From assembly GCA_030535295.1 (NCBI GenBank), contig JAUMXK010000022.1, forward strand, positions 1-33,135: a stretch of DNA of 33,135 nt. The letters run 5' to 3'. Below the pieces are notes generated by a model. The model ran no database searches. It saw nothing but the letters and a program-made list of their open reading frames with translations, and was not told the DNA's origin. Numbering within the stretch: position 1 is the first letter of the stretch; each line of letters opens with the position of its first letter. The DNA is from Eubacteriales bacterium (lineage in GTDB: Bacteria; Bacillota; Clostridia; Lachnospirales; Vallitaleaceae). Both the position numbers and the translations under genes were made by a program. Positions 1 to 8,125 of this stretch are shown in pieces.

Positions 1-63
1 TCAAACTTAGTGCAACTTCTAGCCCTACTAGAACTTACTTTGAAAATTTACCCTTCTGTTAAT

Positions 64-1959
64 TTAATTGTCATTTCTGTACGAATAATTAAAATTGGAT
101 TTCTTTGCTCTTGCATTTTCTACAATAAAAGCGGAAAATTTTTGAATGGTCTGCATAAAAATCTTGGGGTCAAGTTCCCCACGGTTGATTTTGCTTAGTC
201 CTCTTTCCCATTTTCCGGTGGTTTCCGGAGAACGCAGTGATTTCGGCACCATAGAAATCAGTTGCTTACCTTTGTCTGTCGGACGAAGTGTTTTACCGAC
301 TCTTTGAATATAGCCGACTTTCAAAAGTCGTTCTATAATACCGGCTCTGGTTGCCGGTGTACCGAAACTGGACTCTTTGAGCTGTTCTTTCAGTTCTTCA
401 TCTTCTACAAAACGACCGGCATTTTCCATGGCACTTAATAGCGTTGCTTCAGTATAAGGCTTTGGAGGAGAGGTCTGCTTTTTCAGGATTTCACTTTCAA
501 AAGTCAGGACACTTTCGCCTTTTTTTAGCGGAGGAAGATTTCCGGTATTGTCATCCTCGCTGTCTTCTTCATTTGGTGTAGAAACTTTGTTTTCCGGATT
601 TTTGTTTTCGGCTTTGTCACGATTTTCCGGCTTTTGATAGAGTTTTTTCCAGCCTTCCTGTTTGACGATTTTTCCCTTGGCTACAAAGCTTTCTCCTTCG
701 ATTTCACAAATAACTTTAGTCATTTGATACTCATAATCCGGATAAAAAACCGCCAGAAAACGCTTTACTATCATCTGATAAATCTTTCTTTCGCTTTCAC
801 TTAAACTATTTAAATTTGGTGTTTTTTTCGTAGGAATAATCGCATGATGGTCTGTGATTTTTTTGTTGTCAATGATTCTTTTGCTGAAAGTCAGAGCAAG
901 TTTACCGTCTTTTTTCAGAGTTGCAATCGCTTTGTTGAAAGGCGGTATATCAATTTTTTCCATAGTTTGAAGAACTGTTGTTTTCATATCTTCACTGAGA
1001 TAACGACTGTCTGTTCTCGGATAGGTAATGAGTTTGTGCTTTTCATAAAGAGCCTGTGCCAAATCAAGGACTGTTTGTGCTGTAAAGCCATATTCTTTGT
1101 TGGCTTGCCGCTGTAAATCGGTCAAGTCAAAGAGGAGAGGCGGCTTTTGTTTGGTATTCTTTTTTTCGATATCTGTGATTTTTCCGGGCTTGCCCTTCAC
1201 TTTTTCCGCAATTTCTTCCGCTTTTTCTGGCTTGAAAATTTTGGTTTCGGAAATCTGGTCTTCAAACCAGGTCGCAGAAAAGTTGCCGACTTTGGCTTCC
1301 AAATGAACCACCACTTCAAAATAATCCTTGGGCTTAAAATTGACCAGCTCTTCTTCTCTGTCTACAATCAGGGCAAGTGTCGGTGTTTGTACTCTGCCCA
1401 CACTGAATAAGTCGGAGTGCAAGGTAGTATAGGCTCTAGTGGCATTGATGCCGACCAGCCAGTCCGCTTCGGAGCGGCATCTGGCAGAATAATAGAGGTT
1501 GTCATAATCCTTGCTGTCTTTCAGTTTGCGAAATCCTTCGGAAATGGACTCATCTGTCATAGAAGAAATCCACAAACGCCGAACCGGTTTTTGACATTTG
1601 ATATATTCATAGATATAGCGAAAAATAAGCTCTCCCTCTCGTCCGCTGTCAGTGGCACAAATCAATTCTTCTACGTCGTCTCTTTCAGAGAGAGATTTTA
1701 GTATATTTAATTGACTTTCCGTTTTCGGGTATGGTTTTAAGCCCATTTTTTCAGGTAAAATCGGCAAATCGGAGAAATTCCATTTTTTATATTTGGCGTT
1801 GTAGTCTTCCGGCTCATTTAAAGTAATGAGATGTCCGACTGCCCAGGTGATAATGTATTTTTCGCCTTCTAAATAACCGTTTTTCCTTTGCCTTACATTT
1901 AATACTTTTCCAATATCAGCGGCAACGGACGGTTTTTCGGCAATAATTAATGCTTTCAA
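64..1959 (-). CDS. topB: DNA topoisomerase III, type IA
   Basis: Type IA topoisomerase that cuts one DNA strand through a tyrosine link and decatenates DNA during replication and recombination. The N-terminus (KALIIAEKPSVA) opens a Toprim domain, with the acidic ATDSGREGE motif about 100 residues in. FSVGRVQTPTLAL and the catalytic motif ITYPRTDSRYL follow, the active Tyr being about residue 313 from the chosen start. The chain ends soon after the core, with no Cys-rich zinc tail. The frame stays open to a TTG at 2001 and holds an ATG at 1986, but neither has a good ribosome site. The TTG at 1959 has TGAGGT five bases upstream and gives the family N-terminus MKALIIAEKPS, so I prefer it (631 aa). 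It probably shares a transcript with the small membrane protein upstream. Confident of function, less so of the start. Confidence 0.93.
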   Translation of the reverse strand: MKALIIAEKPSVAADIGKVLNVRQRKNGYLEGEKYIITWAVGHLITLNEPEDYNAKYKKWNFSDLPILPEKMGLKPYPKTESQLNILKSLSERDDVEELICATDSGREGELIFRYIYEYIKCQKPVRRLWISSMTDESISEGFRKLKDSKDYDNLYYSARCRSEADWLVGINATRAYTTLHSDLFSVGRVQTPTLALIVDREEELVNFKPKDYFEVVVHLEAKVGNFSATWFEDQISETKIFKPEKAEEIAEKVKGKPGKITDIEKKNTKQKPPLLFDLTDLQRQANKEYGFTAQTVLDLAQALYEKHKLITYPRTDSRYLSEDMKTTVLQTMEKIDIPPFNKAIATLKKDGKLALTFSKRIIDNKKITDHHAIIPTKKTPNLNSLSESERKIYQMIVKRFLAVFYPDYEYQMTKVICEIEGESFVAKGKIVKQEGWKKLYQKPENRDKAENKNPENKVSTPNEEDSEDDNTGNLPPLKKGESVLTFESEILKKQTSPPKPYTEATLLSAMENAGRFVEDEELKEQLKESSFGTPATRAGIIERLLKVGYIQRVGKTLRPTDKGKQLISMVPKSLRSPETTGKWERGLSKINRGELDPKIFMQTIQKFSAFIVENARAKKSNFNYSYRNDN

Positions 1960-2032
1960 ACTAGACCTCACATCTCTGTCTTTCATAATTTCAGATAACA
2001 ATATTCTTTATTATACCTAATTTTCAAGCTAT

Positions 2033-2326
2033 TTACAACTGCATTATAGCATCTCCTCCGCTTTCCGGTACCAGAAATACAAAAAGAAAGAATAAAAGCA
2101 CCAATACATTCAGGAATATCAAAGGATAGTGTTTCTTTCGGTAATAATAGAGATTGCATGCGGATAAAGCAAGGATTTCAATAGCTTGTAGAATGAAATT
2201 AATAATAGAGAAGGTTTCATAATTTGCTTTATTGGTCAAGGAGCCCATCAATACAAATGTGAGAAACCAAAGAAATAAAATGGCATAAGCACTTGCCGGA
2301 TATTTAAATAGTTTAGAATATTTCAT
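2033..2326 (-). CDS. Small membrane protein of unknown function (97 aa)
   Basis: I do not recognise a family. The 97-residue product is very hydrophobic, with about three predicted membrane segments (roughly residues 13-30, 40-60 and 68-87), a basic stretch YYYRKKHY between the last two, and a short acidic C-terminus. The ATG at 2326 has GGAGG ten bases upstream, and a TTGACA-N17-TATGCT promoter lies behind it, so it looks like a real expressed gene. The topB reading frame begins within about 75 bases downstream, suggesting co-transcription, but nothing in the sequence links the two functions. Confidence 0.7.
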   Translation of the reverse strand: MKYSKLFKYPASAYAILFLWFLTFVLMGSLTNKANYETFSIINFILQAIEILALSACNLYYYRKKHYPLIFLNVLVLLFFLFVFLVPESGGDAIMQL

Positions 2327-2370
2327 TTTGCCGGAACCTCCAATTTTATATTTTTTGCTGTGATATTATC

Positions 2371-2399
2371 AGCATAGCATGAAATTATAATGTTGTCAA
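2371..2399 (-). promoter_or_regulatory. Sigma-A promoter for the small membrane protein and topB
   Basis: On the minus strand the -35 box TTGACA (2394-2399) and the -10 box TATGCT (2371-2376) are 17 bases apart. A short imperfect dyad (GCTG..CAGC with a TGATA/TATCA core, about 2357-2374) overlaps the -10 end and could be an operator, though this is weak. Confidence 0.6.
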
Positions 2400-2513
2400 T
2401 TTTTTCACATGAAAGAAATAAGGCTGGAACCAGCGTAAAGGCTCATCAATAGTAGAGAATTATTTGCTTTGTTTTCGAGAGGAATATGAAAAAGGAGTTT
2501 ATGAGAAGTTTAT

Positions 2514-2542
2514 TTGACGTAAAATAGCGCCAATGGTATAAT
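2514..2542 (+). promoter_or_regulatory. Sigma-A promoter of dps
   Basis: TTGACG (2514-2519), a 17-base spacer and a perfect TATAAT (2537-2542), about 60 bases before the dps start codon. No clear PerR or Fur box is visible around it. Confidence 0.8.
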
Positions 2543-2603
2543 GAATTCAATCTAAAGGTGTTGAGAAATGCCATTGGAAAATTCAAATATAAGGAGATTT
2601 AAA

Positions 2604-3041
2604 ATGAAATTAGAAAAAGAGTTTAATAGTTATTTAGCAGATTTAGCAGTTCTTACTGTCAAGTTGCACAATATTCACTGGAATGTACTTGGAGTACATT
2701 TTGTGCAGGTTCATGAATTTACCGAAGCAGAATATGACAAGACTTTCGAAAGAATGGATGAAGTGGCAGAACACTTAAGAATGTTTGATGTGATTCCTGC
2801 TTCTACCTTGAAAGAATATTTAGAGTTGGCGGATATCAAAGAAGAACCTTCTCGTACTTTTACTTCGGAAGAAGCATTTGGTATTGTTTTAGCGGATTTG
2901 GAATTGATGCGCGAGAAAGCAACTAAATTGAGAAATGCATCGGATGATGAAGGTTGGTTCCAAGCAGTTGCTTTGTTTGAAGATCATGTAAGTGACTATG
3001 ACAAGCAAATCTGGTTCTTACGCTCTATCTTAGCAAAATAA
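2604..3041 (+). CDS. dps: Dps-family mini-ferritin / DNA-protecting protein
   Basis: Ferritin-like Dps protein. Family members form hollow dodecamers that oxidise and store iron, usually consuming peroxide, and so protect DNA in anaerobes exposed to oxygen. The 145-residue helical protein has the Dps ferroxidase pattern: HNIHWNVLG near residue 25, then HEFTEAEYD and FERMDEVAEHLR, where the His, Asp and Glu residues of the intersubunit iron site are expected. The frame extends upstream to 2568, but AAGGAG at 2591-2596 sits correctly for the ATG at 2604. It has its own promoter and terminator and runs opposite to all its neighbours, so it is a single-gene unit. Confidence 0.93.
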   Translation: MKLEKEFNSYLADLAVLTVKLHNIHWNVLGVHFVQVHEFTEAEYDKTFERMDEVAEHLRMFDVIPASTLKEYLELADIKEEPSRTFTSEEAFGIVLADLELMREKATKLRNASDDEGWFQAVALFEDHVSDYDKQIWFLRSILAK

Positions 3042-3050
3042 TTAAAAAAT

Positions 3051-3084
3051 AAAAAAAGGCGCTGGAGGTTTCAGTGCCTTTTTT
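3051..3084 (+). terminator. Rho-independent terminator of dps
   Basis: A-rich flank, stem GGCGCTG/CAGTGCC (one G-T pair) with a 7-base loop, then TTTTTT. It starts ten bases after the dps stop codon. Confidence 0.85.
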
Positions 3085-3351
3085 GTATAATCTCCATTTC
3101 CACTGATGGCTAGTCACGAGGATGAAAATGAAGATGCTGACAGTTTAAGAAAAGATAAACAAAATACATATAAATTCATAAAGTAAATTGAGTGAAATTG
3201 TACATGTTGATTAATATTTTAACTTATCTTAATTGTGATTGATATGTTACTTTATAATAGAGGGTTTCCTATCACAGAAATAATAGTGTTTTATAAAAAT
3301 AAAGGTTTCGTTGTTTACAAAACGTTCAGATAACATATACAATTGTTTAAT
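3085..3351. other. AT-rich intergenic stretch without a recognisable gene
   Basis: No coding frame with a ribosome site and no strong hairpin seen. A TATAAT at 3253-3258 has a TTGTGA only 14 bases before it, which is too close for a good promoter. Confidence 0.5.
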
Positions 3352-3380
3352 TTGACCGAAAATAGCTTTGATGTTATAAT
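3352..3380 (+). promoter_or_regulatory. Sigma-A promoter facing a non-coding interval
   Basis: TTGACC (3352-3357), a 17-base spacer and a perfect TATAAT (3375-3380) on the plus strand. No plus-strand gene with a ribosome site follows before the terminator at 3563-3629. Confidence 0.55.
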
Positions 3381-3386
3381 GGCAAG

Positions 3387-3630
3387 CACAGGCTCGTTAT
3401 GTGTATTACATCCTGTAATTTCTGACAAGTTTTGAGTTTGACATCTGAGACAAAATCTAATGATAAGATACGTGCAGTATATATTAGATTGACAGCTAAG
3501 GTAACTCAACGGCAGCTTAGTTTTTGACATTTAGAAAAATGACAGCTGAGCCTGTTCTTTGGAAAAAAGGTTCTATAATAAATGATAGATATTGATCTAT
3601 GCAGAACATTTATTATAGAACCATTTTTTC
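3387..3630 (+). ncRNA. Candidate small non-coding RNA (about 240 nt)
   Basis: This interval is bounded by a consensus plus-strand promoter ending at 3380 and a strong hairpin followed by TTTTTT ending at 3629. That is the layout of a stand-alone small RNA. It contains a short hairpin ATTACA-TCC-TGTAAT (about 3406-3420) and three spaced copies of TGACA(G/T)CT(G/A)AG. I cannot match it to 6S RNA, tmRNA, RNase P or a known riboswitch. Its 3' end is antisense only to the terminator region of the dehydratase operon. Existence of the transcript is inferred from the signals. Confidence 0.35.
3563..3629. terminator. Bidirectional terminator ending the dehydratase operon
   Basis: A perfect 16-bp inverted repeat at 3569-3584 and 3607-3622 (GGTTCTATAATAAATG and its complement) encloses a second small stem, ATAGAT-ATTG-ATCTAT. 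Six A residues flank the left side and six T residues the right, so both strands produce a hairpin followed by a U tract. It serves the minus-strand operon and any plus-strand transcript. Confidence 0.85.
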
Positions 3631-3638
3631 TGTTTTCC

Positions 3639-3688
3639 AATCGGAAAGAAAAGTATATTATGATTCTACTCTACTTTTCTTCCCGATT
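3639..3688 (-). other. 3'-UTR hairpin just after the CoA-transferase gene
   Basis: Arms at 3639-3655 and 3672-3688 form 16 Watson-Crick pairs around a 16-base loop. The only non-matching position (A3645/C3682) becomes a G-U pair in the minus-strand RNA, giving a continuous 17-bp helix in that transcript. It precedes the terminator hairpin, so the operon mRNA would end in two tandem stems. Confidence 0.7.
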
Positions 3689-3704
3689 CGGTGATTCCAT
3701 ACTC

Positions 3705-4940
3705 CTATTTTTGTTCCCATTTGTAAATGATACCACGTTCTAAGTAGTCTTTGATTTGTTCTTCGCTATATCCAAGCTCAGCCAATACTTCTAAAGAGTT
3801 TTCGCCAATCAACGGGCCACGACGATATTCCGGAGTTCCCATTTCATGGAATCTTACCGGTGGGCGTACAAGGGTCCTTTCGTTTCCGTTGTCGTATTTC
3901 ATCTTGTAGAAGCAGTTGTTTTCCCAAGCTTGAGGATCTTCTAAGATTTCTTCCCAACTTTGAGCAATAGAGAAGGCGACATCCGCTTTCCGTAAAATTT
4001 CATTCCATTCTGCAGCAGTTTTCTTACCAAATGCTTCCATCACAATATCATAAACTTCATGAGTGATTCCTTGTGCTTGCAAGGTCTTGATTGGGAAGTA
4101 TTTTTCACTATTCACTAAATCTTCTCGTCCGATTGCGGCCATAAATACCTTGTAATAGGTGTTGTAGTCAGGCATGCAGGTTTGGATAAAGCGGTCATCA
4201 GCGGTACGCCAGGCAGCATTGAATGGATTATCCGCAAAACGAATATCTACAGGATATTTTTTGCCATAATCTTTGTATTGCGCTGCTTGAATCATCATAC
4301 CCATATTGAAGACTGCGCTCTCATATAAGCTGGTTTCTACTTTTTCCCCTTGTCCGGTTTGTTTTGCATGATAAAGAGCAGCCAAGATACCGGCAGCCAG
4401 ATTCATTCCGACATTGTGGTCGCCAAGTCCCGGAACAACGTTCATAGGAACGGTGCCTTTTTGACGTAAGCTATCTAAATAACCGCCACGAGCAAAGAAA
4501 GAAGTAAAGTCAAAGCCGGGCAAATCTTTATCCGGACCGTATTCACCATAACCGGTACAAATTGCATAAACTAATTTAGGGAATTTGGCTTTCAATTGTT
4601 CATAGCTAAGACCGGCTCTTTCAAGTGCCTGTACTCTCCAGTTGGTAATAAATACATCCGCATCTTCCAACAATTTAAACAAAGCTTCTTTGCCTTCGGC
4701 TTCTTTGGTATTAATGGAAACGCAACGTTTGTTGCCGTTTTCCAACTCCCAAGTGGTGTTTTCATACATATCTAAAGGTCTTCCTTCGGAAGGTGCTGTA
4801 TAACGCAGAGGATCTCCCTTGGCACTTTCTACTTTAATGACATCAGCACCCAAGTCTGCAAGGAATCTGCCTGCGGTTGCTGCTGCAATAAATGTAGCCA
4901 ATTCAACAACTTTTACACCTTCTAATAATTTTTTGCTCAT
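3705..4940 (-). CDS. Family III CoA-transferase (CaiB/HadA/FldA type)
   Basis: Moves CoA between carboxylic acids. In the Stickland reductive branch such enzymes pass CoA from the enoyl- or acyl-CoA product to an incoming (R)-2-hydroxy acid. The 411-residue length is typical. The N-terminus LLEGVKVVELATFIAAATAGRFLADLGA and the motif GLGDHNVGMN, with Asp174 as the expected acyl-anhydride nucleophile, mark the family III fold. The start has TAGGAGG seven bases upstream. It is the last gene of the operon, 35 bases after etfA. In C. difficile the equivalent hadA leads the cluster, so its place here is unusual. Substrate (aliphatic or aromatic hydroxy acid) cannot be read from sequence. Confidence 0.88.
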   Translation of the reverse strand: MSKKLLEGVKVVELATFIAAATAGRFLADLGADVIKVESAKGDPLRYTAPSEGRPLDMYENTTWELENGNKRCVSINTKEAEGKEALFKLLEDADVFITNWRVQALERAGLSYEQLKAKFPKLVYAICTGYGEYGPDKDLPGFDFTSFFARGGYLDSLRQKGTVPMNVVPGLGDHNVGMNLAAGILAALYHAKQTGQGEKVETSLYESAVFNMGMMIQAAQYKDYGKKYPVDIRFADNPFNAAWRTADDRFIQTCMPDYNTYYKVFMAAIGREDLVNSEKYFPIKTLQAQGITHEVYDIVMEAFGKKTAAEWNEILRKADVAFSIAQSWEEILEDPQAWENNCFYKMKYDNGNERTLVRPPVRFHEMGTPEYRRGPLIGENSLEVLAELGYSEEQIKDYLERGIIYKWEQK

Positions 4941-4975
4941 AATTTGCCTCCTAAATATTATATTGAAAAAATAAG

Positions 4976-6175
4976 TTACATCTGTTTGCTTTCCATTTCC
5001 TGTTTTAATGCTTCGGTAATGGCCGGAATCATCTTATGTAAATCGCCGACAATACCCAAATCCGCCACTTCAAAAATCGGAGCATTCTCATCTTTATTAA
5101 TAGCGATAATTAATCCGGAGTTTTGCATACCGGCAATGTGCTGAATGGCACCCGAGATACCGCAGGCAAAGTAAATTTGCGGTTTTACGGTAGTACCGGT
5201 TTGACCGACTTGATAAGAATGGTCAATCCAGCCTGCATCGACGGCTGCACGTGAGGCAGCAATCGTACCGCCCAGAACATCGGCCAATTCTTTCAACTTA
5301 TCAAAGCCTTCCTTACTGCCAAGGCCCATACCGCCGGAAACAATAATATCGGCATCCGTCAAGGAAACCATCTCGGTGGTCGACTTGACAATGTTTAAAA
5401 TCTTGGTGCGAATATCTTCTTCTTTGATGTTTACTTGCAAAGGAATAACAACGCCCTGATGATTTACATCGAGTTTTGCTTTGTCCATAACACCCGGACG
5501 AACGGTGGACATTTGCGGACGATGATTCGGACAGATAATCGTAGCCATCAAGTTGCCGCCGAATGCCGGACGGGTTTGTTTGATTTTCTTATCATCCGGA
5601 TCAATTTCCAGTTTTGTGCAGTCGGCAGTCAAACCGGTGTTTGATTTTACTGCCAGACATGGACCCAAATCACGACCGATGTGGGTAGCTCCCAAAAGCA
5701 CAATTTCCGGCTTGTATTCCGTAATTGCTTCATAAATTACCTCAGTATAGGCATCGGTTCTGTATTTCTCAAGGATTGGAGAATCAGCCAGATATACCTT
5801 GTCCGCACCGTAGGAAATCAATTCTTTTGCCAAATCATCCACATTGTTGCCACATAATACGGCACAAAGCTCGGTACCGATTTCATCGGCAAGGCGACGA
5901 CCTTCTCCGAGCAGTTCAATAACCACGGACATCAATTTGCCTTCCCTTTGTTCTGCAAAGACCCAGACACCATGGTAAGAGGATAAATCAATCCCTGCCT
6001 CTTTTTCTTCACGAATAATTGCATCAAATGGACACTTTTCTATACATACACCGCAAGCGGTACAAGCAGCACCGATTTCAGCAATTTTTCCAACCATGGC
6101 AATCGCATCAAACGGACATGCTTTCACACAAAGCTTACAGCCCCTACACTTATCATTAATAACTCTTACAGCCAT
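4976..6175 (-). CDS. etfA: Electron transfer flavoprotein alpha subunit with N-terminal 2[4Fe-4S] ferredoxin domain
   Basis: EtfA binds FAD and, with EtfB, passes electrons to acyl-CoA dehydrogenase. In the frame opening at 6178, residues 1-55 form a ferredoxin domain with two CxxCxxCxxxCP motifs (Cys11/14/17/21 and Cys39/42/45/49). The Etf fold follows, ending in the FAD-binding region with [38 protein letters not shown] and [12 protein letters not shown]. Similar ferredoxin-fused EtfA proteins occur in bifurcating enoyl-CoA reductases such as caffeyl-CoA reductase. Two adjacent ATGs exist. AGGAGG is only two bases from the one at 6178 and five from 6175, so I chose 6175 (399 aa). It follows etfB by nine bases. 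Confidence 0.93.
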   Translation of the reverse strand: MAVRVINDKCRGCKLCVKACPFDAIAMVGKIAEIGAACTACGVCIEKCPFDAIIREEKEAGIDLSSYHGVWVFAEQREGKLMSVVIELLGEGRRLADEIGTELCAVLCGNNVDDLAKELISYGADKVYLADSPILEKYRTDAYTEVIYEAITEYKPEIVLLGATHIGRDLGPCLAVKSNTGLTADCTKLEIDPDDKKIKQTRPAFGGNLMATIICPNHRPQMSTVRPGVMDKAKLDVNHQGVVIPLQVNIKEEDIRTKILNIVKSTTEMVSLTDADIIVSGGMGLGSKEGFDKLKELADVLGGTIAASRAAVDAGWIDHSYQVGQTGTTVKPQIYFACGISGAIQHIAGMQNSGLIIAINKDENAPIFEVADLGIVGDLHKMIPAITEALKQEMESKQM

Positions 6176-6184
6176 CATAACCTC

Positions 6185-6970
6185 CTAAATTATGTGTTTT
6201 TCTTTGAGCTTATTCACCAAATTCCTTGCCACTTCTGCTTCCGTACCACTCACAATTTCACCTTTGCCTTTGGCCGGAGGTGTGAAAGAACGAAATACTT
6301 GAGTTGGAGAAGCATTTAACCCACAATCATTTGGATCCAAACTTAGGTCTTGATGATTCCAGACAATAATTTCTTTTTCATAAGCCGTAACAATGCCGTT
6401 GACACTCATATAACGAGGCTCGTTTAATTCATTTACCGCTGTTAAAAGGCATGGCATAGCAACTTCGATTTCTTCGTATCCATCTTCCATCATTCTTTCG
6501 ACAATTGCCTTATTGCCTTCGATTTTGCAGCCTTGGACATAGGTAACGACAGGTACATTCAGCCTTTGTGCTACTTGAGGGCCAACTTGAGCGGTATCAC
6601 CGTCAATTGCCTGACGGCCGGCAAAAATAATATCATAATTGCCGATTTTTTTGATTCCGGCAGCAATGGTTGTCGAAGTTGCACAGGTATCTGCTCCGCC
6701 GAATGCTCTGTCACTTAATAAATAAGCATTGTCAGCACCCATTGCCAAACATTCTCTGAGCATATAAGTCGCTTGTGGAGGTCCCATGCTGACCACATCA
6801 ACGGTAACGTCTTCGTATTTATCTTTTATTTTCAAAGCTTCTTCTAACGCATTTGCATCATCCGGATTCAATATACTTGGAACACCTTCCCGAATTAAAG
6901 TTCCCTTAATCGGATCAATTTTTACTTCATTGGTATCCGGAACTTGTTTCACACATACTATAATCTTCAC
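6185..6970 (-). CDS. etfB: Electron transfer flavoprotein beta subunit
   Basis: Partner of EtfA. In bifurcating Etf complexes the beta subunit carries the FAD that takes electrons from NADH. The 261-residue protein begins KIIVCVKQVPDTNEVKIDP and has the GTLIREGVPSILNPDDANALEEA segment typical of clostridial bifurcating EtfB, followed by the nucleotide-binding stretch AGRQAIDGDTAQVGPQVA. The start codon is GTG at 6970 with AAGGAG upstream. It lies 18 bases after the acyl-CoA dehydrogenase gene. The bifurcating role is inferred from these motifs and from the ferredoxin-fused partner. Confidence 0.93.
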   Translation of the reverse strand: MKIIVCVKQVPDTNEVKIDPIKGTLIREGVPSILNPDDANALEEALKIKDKYEDVTVDVVSMGPPQATYMLRECLAMGADNAYLLSDRAFGGADTCATSTTIAAGIKKIGNYDIIFAGRQAIDGDTAQVGPQVAQRLNVPVVTYVQGCKIEGNKAIVERMMEDGYEEIEVAMPCLLTAVNELNEPRYMSVNGIVTAYEKEIIVWNHQDLSLDPNDCGLNASPTQVFRSFTPPAKGKGEIVSGTEAEVARNLVNKLKEKHII

Positions 6971-6988
6971 TGACCTTAACTCCTTCCC

Positions 6989-8125
6989 TTATTTCAATAA
7001 TTGACCGGAAATAACCATTTGCTGAACTTGGCTGGTGCCTTCATAAATGGTAAATACACGACAATCACGATACATTCTTTCCACCTTATAATCTTTGATA
7101 AAACCATATCCGCCATGAATTTGTACCGCTTTGGCACAAATTTCATTACAAATTTCAGAAGCATAGTATTTGGCCATGGAAGCTTCCTTGGAAGCCGGTA
7201 AGTTGGCATCCTTAAGCAATGCTGCACGATAGGTCAACAATCTTGCGGCATCCAGCTTGGTAGCCATATCGGCCAGCATAAAGCTGATGGCTTGGAAGTC
7301 GGCCAATTTGCGTTTGAATTGTTTTCTTTCTTTGGAGTAACGAATGGCTTCTTCTAAAGCACCGGCAGCCACACCGATAGATTGAGCGGCGACACCGATA
7401 CGTCCAACGTCAAGGGTTTTCATAGCGTTAATAAAGCCTTTGCCCTCTTCTCCTAAAAGGTTTTCAAGTGGGACTTTGACATCTTCCATAATGATATCAC
7501 TAGTTGCGCAACCGACAATTCCCATTTTATTTTCCGGTTTACCACAGGATACTCCCGGCCATGTCATGTCAATGATAAAAGCACTAATGCCTTTGGTGCC
7601 GGCAGCGGGGTCGGTCTTAGCATAGACAATGGCATAATCAGCCAATGGAGCCATAGTGATAAAGGTTTTTCTACCGTTTAAAATATAGTGATCCCCGTTT
7701 TTTACCGCTCTGGAAGTCATGCTTCCGGCATCAGAGCCTGCACCCGGTTCGGTCAAGGCAAAGCAAAGCTTCTTTTCTCCGGTAATAATCGGTCTTAAAT
7801 ACTTTTCTTTTTGCGCATCGGTACCCGACAGTAAAAGCGGTCCGCCGGAAAGAGAGTTTGGCGAAGAAACATATACACTGGCCACACCGCTTACTTTGGC
7901 AATTTGCTCCATAACCAAAACATAAGCAAGATGGTCGGCACCTGCACCCCCCAGTTCTTTTGGAACTTTGATTCCGAAGAAACCGGCCTTGGCCATTTTT
8001 TGATAAATTTCTTCCGGAAAGGTTTCGCTTTCTTCTACTTGGTCTAATACTTCATTGGTCAATTCCTTGGCAGCAAAATCCGCAGCCAATTGTTGAATTA
8101 ACTTATGTTTTTCTGATAAAAACAT
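6989..8125 (-). CDS. Acyl-CoA dehydrogenase / enoyl-CoA reductase
   Basis: FAD enzyme that here most likely runs in the reductive direction, turning the 2-enoyl-CoA made by the dehydratase into a saturated acyl-CoA with electrons from EtfAB. The 378-residue length matches butyryl-CoA dehydrogenase-type enzymes. Signatures are CFALTEPGAGSDAGS, KTFITMAPLADYAIVYA, the FAD contact QIHGGYGFIKDYKVERMYRD, and YEGTSQ with Glu362 as the expected catalytic base. Its ATG shares one base with the stop codon of the ligase gene (TAATG), and TAAGGAGGAG lies upstream, so translation is probably coupled. Equivalent to AcdB/AcdA of the had and fld clusters. Chain-length or aromatic specificity is not evident. 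Confidence 0.92.
   Translation of the reverse strand: MFLSEKHKLIQQLAADFAAKELTNEVLDQVEESETFPEEIYQKMAKAGFFGIKVPKELGGAGADHLAYVLVMEQIAKVSGVASVYVSSPNSLSGGPLLLSGTDAQKEKYLRPIITGEKKLCFALTEPGAGSDAGSMTSRAVKNGDHYILNGRKTFITMAPLADYAIVYAKTDPAAGTKGISAFIIDMTWPGVSCGKPENKMGIVGCATSDIIMEDVKVPLENLLGEEGKGFINAMKTLDVGRIGVAAQSIGVAAGALEEAIRYSKERKQFKRKLADFQAISFMLADMATKLDAARLLTYRAALLKDANLPASKEASMAKYYASEICNEICAKAVQIHGGYGFIKDYKVERMYRDCRVFTIYEGTSQVQQMVISGQLLK

Noticed and set aside
14-35. Terminator after topB (TTCTAG/CTAGAA stem)
   Set aside because: A 6-bp stem without a following T tract on the minus strand is too weak to call.
3315-3530. Minus-strand 71-codon open frame in the gap after dps
   Set aside because: No ribosome site, Cys- and Asn-rich composition unlike a real protein, and it overlaps the clear plus-strand promoter region.
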